A DNA stretch of 64,000 nucleotides from UBA12170 sp964293475 (GTDB taxonomy: Bacteria > Bacteroidota > Bacteroidia > Bacteroidales > UBA12170): positions 1 through 64,000 of the forward strand of contig CAXYYJ010000029.1 of the NCBI GenBank assembly GCA_964293475.1. Reading direction: 5' to 3'. A program made the position numbers and the translations under genes. The stretch's first letter is position 1, and the number at the start of each line of letters is the position of its first letter. This document shows positions 62,801 to 64,000 of this stretch, in pieces. A model generated the notes under the pieces. That model was not told the DNA's origin, made no database searches, and saw only the letters and a list, made by a program, of their open reading frames with translations.

Positions 62801-63314
62801 GCTGTAGCAGCTGACGGTTGAGAATTTTATCCTGGGGGAGGTTATTGTCCTTAATGGGGTAGTTTATGTCGAAATCGATTTCAGATTTTCGCGATTTGGC
62901 TTCTATTCCATTGATGTATCCAGTAATTTTTAGAGAAATAATGCCAATCAGATTTACTTCTTCCTTGCAAAAAGGGCCTTCAAAATCATCGAGAAATTCT
63001 TTGGTATAATAAACTTCCAAATAGCCATGTTTCCCCCTGATTGTAGTAAATCGTTTTTGAAGCCGCCAATTGGATTTTTGAAAATCGCGACTGTCATAAT
63101 CAGCCCCATCGAAATGAATTCGGGCTACAGTAAAATCGGGATATTGCCAAAACTGGGGGATTAAATCTGCTATCTGTTTAAAGGAATCGGCCAAAGATTT
63201 GTTCTCTTTGAGTACGCTCACAATTTGGTTGATGCAGGAAAGCTCTTTAAGCTGTTTAAAGGATTTGCTCTCGCGGGGAAAACTCATTTTGCCGTAGGAA
63301 AGGTTGTTTGTCAT
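59847..63314 (-). CDS. Large protein with receiver-like modules and a PPDK/PEP-synthase N-domain
   Basis: The 1155-residue protein has an N-terminal GAF-like region (~25-155), two receiver-like alpha/beta modules (~190-310 and ~335-465, the second opening with MTRVILLVEDSP) and a pyruvate-phosphate-dikinase N-terminal ATP-grasp domain (~590-1030), with SLGGKGRGLAFINSL, PIAVRSSGLFEDS and LYILQIKPIVGN. A C-terminal region has GPGRWGTRDPWIGIP. The swivelling His domain and the PEP/pyruvate barrel of true PPDK or PpsA are missing. It may phosphorylate another protein or sense nucleotides; the reaction is unknown. It is divergent from a NarL-type regulator gene. Confidence 0.82.
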   Translation of the reverse strand: MTNNLSYGKMSFPRESKSFKQLKELSCINQIVSVLKENKSLADSFKQIADLIPQFWQYPDFTVARIHFDGADYDSRDFQKSNWRLQKRFTTIRGKHGYLEVYYTKEFLDDFEGPFCKEEVNLIGIISLKITGYINGIEAKSRKSEIDFDINYPIKDNNLPQDKILNRQLLQRFINKNNFARDIYHDLMPYKVKEILLVANLYDAYSIEKEGRFSEYVLGEYSSLNLTSVPRITGVSTEKDALDELQKKNYDLIIIMMGTDKTGPTRLSESIKSVYPFLPVFLLLHNNRDAAFFKGSLNKSFDNVFVWNGQSQVFFAMIKMVEDKINLQNDTQKGMTRVILLVEDSPKYYSRYLPMLYKIVMEQTRRIIDDVSTDELYKVLRLRARPKIIHTDNYEDAVEIFNNYKDYMLCLITDVKFYKNGQLDERAGVNLVKYVRKQIDDLPTIIQSSQKENMSEAYLLQASFIDKNSESLLLDLKNFIIHYLGFGDFIYRDKNGRKIAVARTLREFEDHLATIPDESIFFHATKNHFSLWLMARGEIQISRIINPSRVTDFKDSKELRKYLIEVMQRFRNEQTRGKIVPFAPNNIGNEYNIVKLSDGSLGGKGRGLAFINSLIHNFDFSQILTDINICNPVTYLIGTDEYEYFLEHNNLHTKLKLIHDYDRIRQIFIKCDLTPPLVEKLKLILEETKKPIAVRSSGLFEDSLMQPFAGIFDTYILPNNHSNPEIRLQQLTDAVKMVYASVYSDVARGYVEAVNYRIDEEKMAVIIQEVVGNQFGDYFYPHLSGIAQSYNYYPVAYMKPEEGFANIAVGLGKTVVDGGKSYRFSPKYPDLENYSTKDLFKNSQSDFFAVNLKERELNLLLGDEEGLIRLPISEAEKNGSLKHMASVFDQNNNRLVPTLNIPGPRIVNFANILKYNHIPLAKAIDVILQIGREAIGSPVEIEFALDMNRDENYKSSLYILQIKPIVGNTEDYNIELNTDDEKNILLYTENGLGNGIVNNVSDVVYVIPDNFDKSETKEMVKEIDALNAKFKKLDKHYVLIGPGRWGTRDPWIGIPVQWPQISHAKVIVETSLVNFPLEASSGSHFFHNVTSADVGYLSVQQELSSNLINWELLGQQKIVEQTRFFRHVQFKAPLSIKMDGKKRIAMIHYNPESQS

Positions 63315-63374
63315 AAATCGTTTTAGGGTTGAGTCTAAGAGTTTACGAATTTATGAAAACTAAACGAAAAGTTT

Positions 63375-63382
63375 TATCTTTG
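63375..63382 (+). promoter_or_regulatory. -7 element of the NarL-type regulator gene
   Basis: TATCTTTG matches TAnnTTTG, about 25 nt before the proposed TTG start at 63407. The -33 position has TTATG, a weak match. Confidence 0.5.
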
Positions 63383-63406
63383 CGCGGTATTTTTAAACAT
63401 AATGTT

Positions 63407-64000
63407 TTGATAAGAGTAGTTATAAAAGATAGTAATAAGATTGTTTGTGAGAGTATTAAATCGCTACTTTCCAATGTTAATGACATTGAAATCACTGACT
63501 TTTATAATACCGCCGAGGAGTTAACACGACGTGTGAGGCTTTCTCAACCCAATGTTATTATCTACAATTCCTATTTATCCAATGCCGACGACGTTGCGGA
63601 GATTAAGAAAATTACCAACGACTATAGCAAAGCACGTTTACTTGTGCTCTCGCTCAACACCCGCGAGTCGTTCATTCTTAAATCGATAAAAGCCGGCGCT
63701 AAAGGTTTTTTAACCAAAGATACTACCCGTCAGGAATTGGTAGAAGCCATTTACACCTTGCGAAGTGGTTATGACTATTATGGAAAATCTATTACCAATA
63801 TATTGTTAAACAGCTATTTGCGTAAAGCTGCAGACAGCGATAGTCCACTCGATAAGCAATTGAGTGTTTTGTCGGACAGGGAACTGGAAGTGCTCAAGCT
63901 CTTCTCCGAAAGCTTTACCAACGCAGAAATTGCCGATAAGCTTTTCATCAGCATCAGAACCGTGGAAAGCCATAAAAACAATATCATGCGCAAGATAAAC
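63407..64000 (+). CDS. NarL/LuxR-family response regulator with pseudo-receiver, 3' end cut by window
   Basis: The frame runs from a proposed TTG at 63407 (codons for IRVVIKDSNK follow) to the window end, 198 codons, with no stop. A receiver domain (~1-120) includes the conserved K in GAKGFLTKD. The C-terminal LuxR helix-turn-helix is visible (LSDRELEVLKLFSESFTNAE and SIRTVESHKNNIMRKI). The phospho-acceptor position reads IIYNSYLS, with N in place of D. So it may be regulated without phosphorylation. Its divergence from the receiver/PPDK_N gene suggests a shared pathway. Confidence 0.85.
   Translation, partial: MIRVVIKDSNKIVCESIKSLLSNVNDIEITDFYNTAEELTRRVRLSQPNVIIYNSYLSNADDVAEIKKITNDYSKARLLVLSLNTRESFILKSIKAGAKGFLTKDTTRQELVEAIYTLRSGYDYYGKSITNILLNSYLRKAADSDSPLDKQLSVLSDRELEVLKLFSESFTNAEIADKLFISIRTVESHKNNIMRKIN

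Noticed and set aside
1..64000. CRISPR array, insertion sequences, integron or rRNA
   Set aside because: No regularly spaced repeats, transposase-like frames, terminal inverted repeats or rRNA-like segments were seen.

Overview
The window is a stretch of ordinary chromosome from a member of the Bacteroidota, most likely a Bacteroidales/Marinilabiliales-type marine or anaerobic organism. The evidence is a fused SecDF, SPOR and OmpA/PD40 envelope proteins, a DUF5686 carboxypeptidase-regulatory-like outer membrane protein, a FadL/TodX porin, a sigma-54 two-component system of Bacteroidota type, genes that mostly lack Shine-Dalgarno sequences, many TAnnTTTG (-7) promoter elements, and a tRNA-Tyr gene without encoded CCA. 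No insertion sequence, prophage, CRISPR array or rRNA was seen. The base composition looks even and moderately AT-rich throughout.

Layout. 1-5.7 kb: truncated pepD, an unknown membrane protein, a secreted beta-lactamase-fold serine hydrolase, a tandem universal stress protein and an HD phosphohydrolase. 5.7-9.8 kb: a tight four-gene minus-strand operon of one hexapeptide acyltransferase and three glycosyltransferases. 9.9-19.1 kb: a FadL-type porin with an SGNH lipoprotein, a tricorn-type protease, then radical SAM / holin-like / YtxH genes and an AI-2E family permease. 19.2-22.5 kb: ligA facing a REC-histidine kinase.

22.7-29.5 kb holds the most unusual locus. It is a four-gene plus-strand operon encoding (A) a TolC-like outer membrane protein fused to a barrel-like domain, a long acidic linker and a SPOR domain; (B) a HlyD-like membrane fusion protein; (C) a cytoplasmic protein with a receiver-like N-terminus, a many-cysteine zinc-ribbon (TackOD1-like) core and a GGDEF domain whose signature is NNNTF; and (D) a processive family-2 glycosyltransferase with DD, DxD and QxxRW motifs. 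My inference is a synthase-dependent exopolysaccharide polymerisation and export machine in which TolC/HlyD-type parts replace the usual BcsB/BcsC-like export parts. Histidine kinase genes lie on both sides of it.

29.5-39.7 kb: a multi-PAS kinase, then an NtrY/NtrC-like pair divergent from a five-gene ABC (MacB/FtsX-like) cassette that carries a near-consensus sigma-54 promoter. 39.7-50.7 kb: a DUF5686 protein, purM, a TPR-PD40-OmpA protein with a degenerate retropepsin-like C-terminus, a TatA-like protein, secDF and a TPR lipoprotein. 50.9-54.9 kb: dnaN, tRNA-Tyr, a membrane-anchored TPR protein, fmt, an HU gene and a 45-codon membrane miniprotein whose promoter lies inside the HU terminator. 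55-64 kb: recQ, an Uup-like ABC-F gene, a secreted TPR-like protein, a large pyruvate-phosphate-dikinase N-domain protein with receiver-like modules, and divergent from it a truncated NarL/LuxR-type regulator lacking the phospho-acceptor aspartate.

Coordinates of start codons were moved inward from the longest reading frame where the longer start was TTG or where a -7 promoter element falls inside the extension. All functional statements are from reading the sequence; no database search was run.
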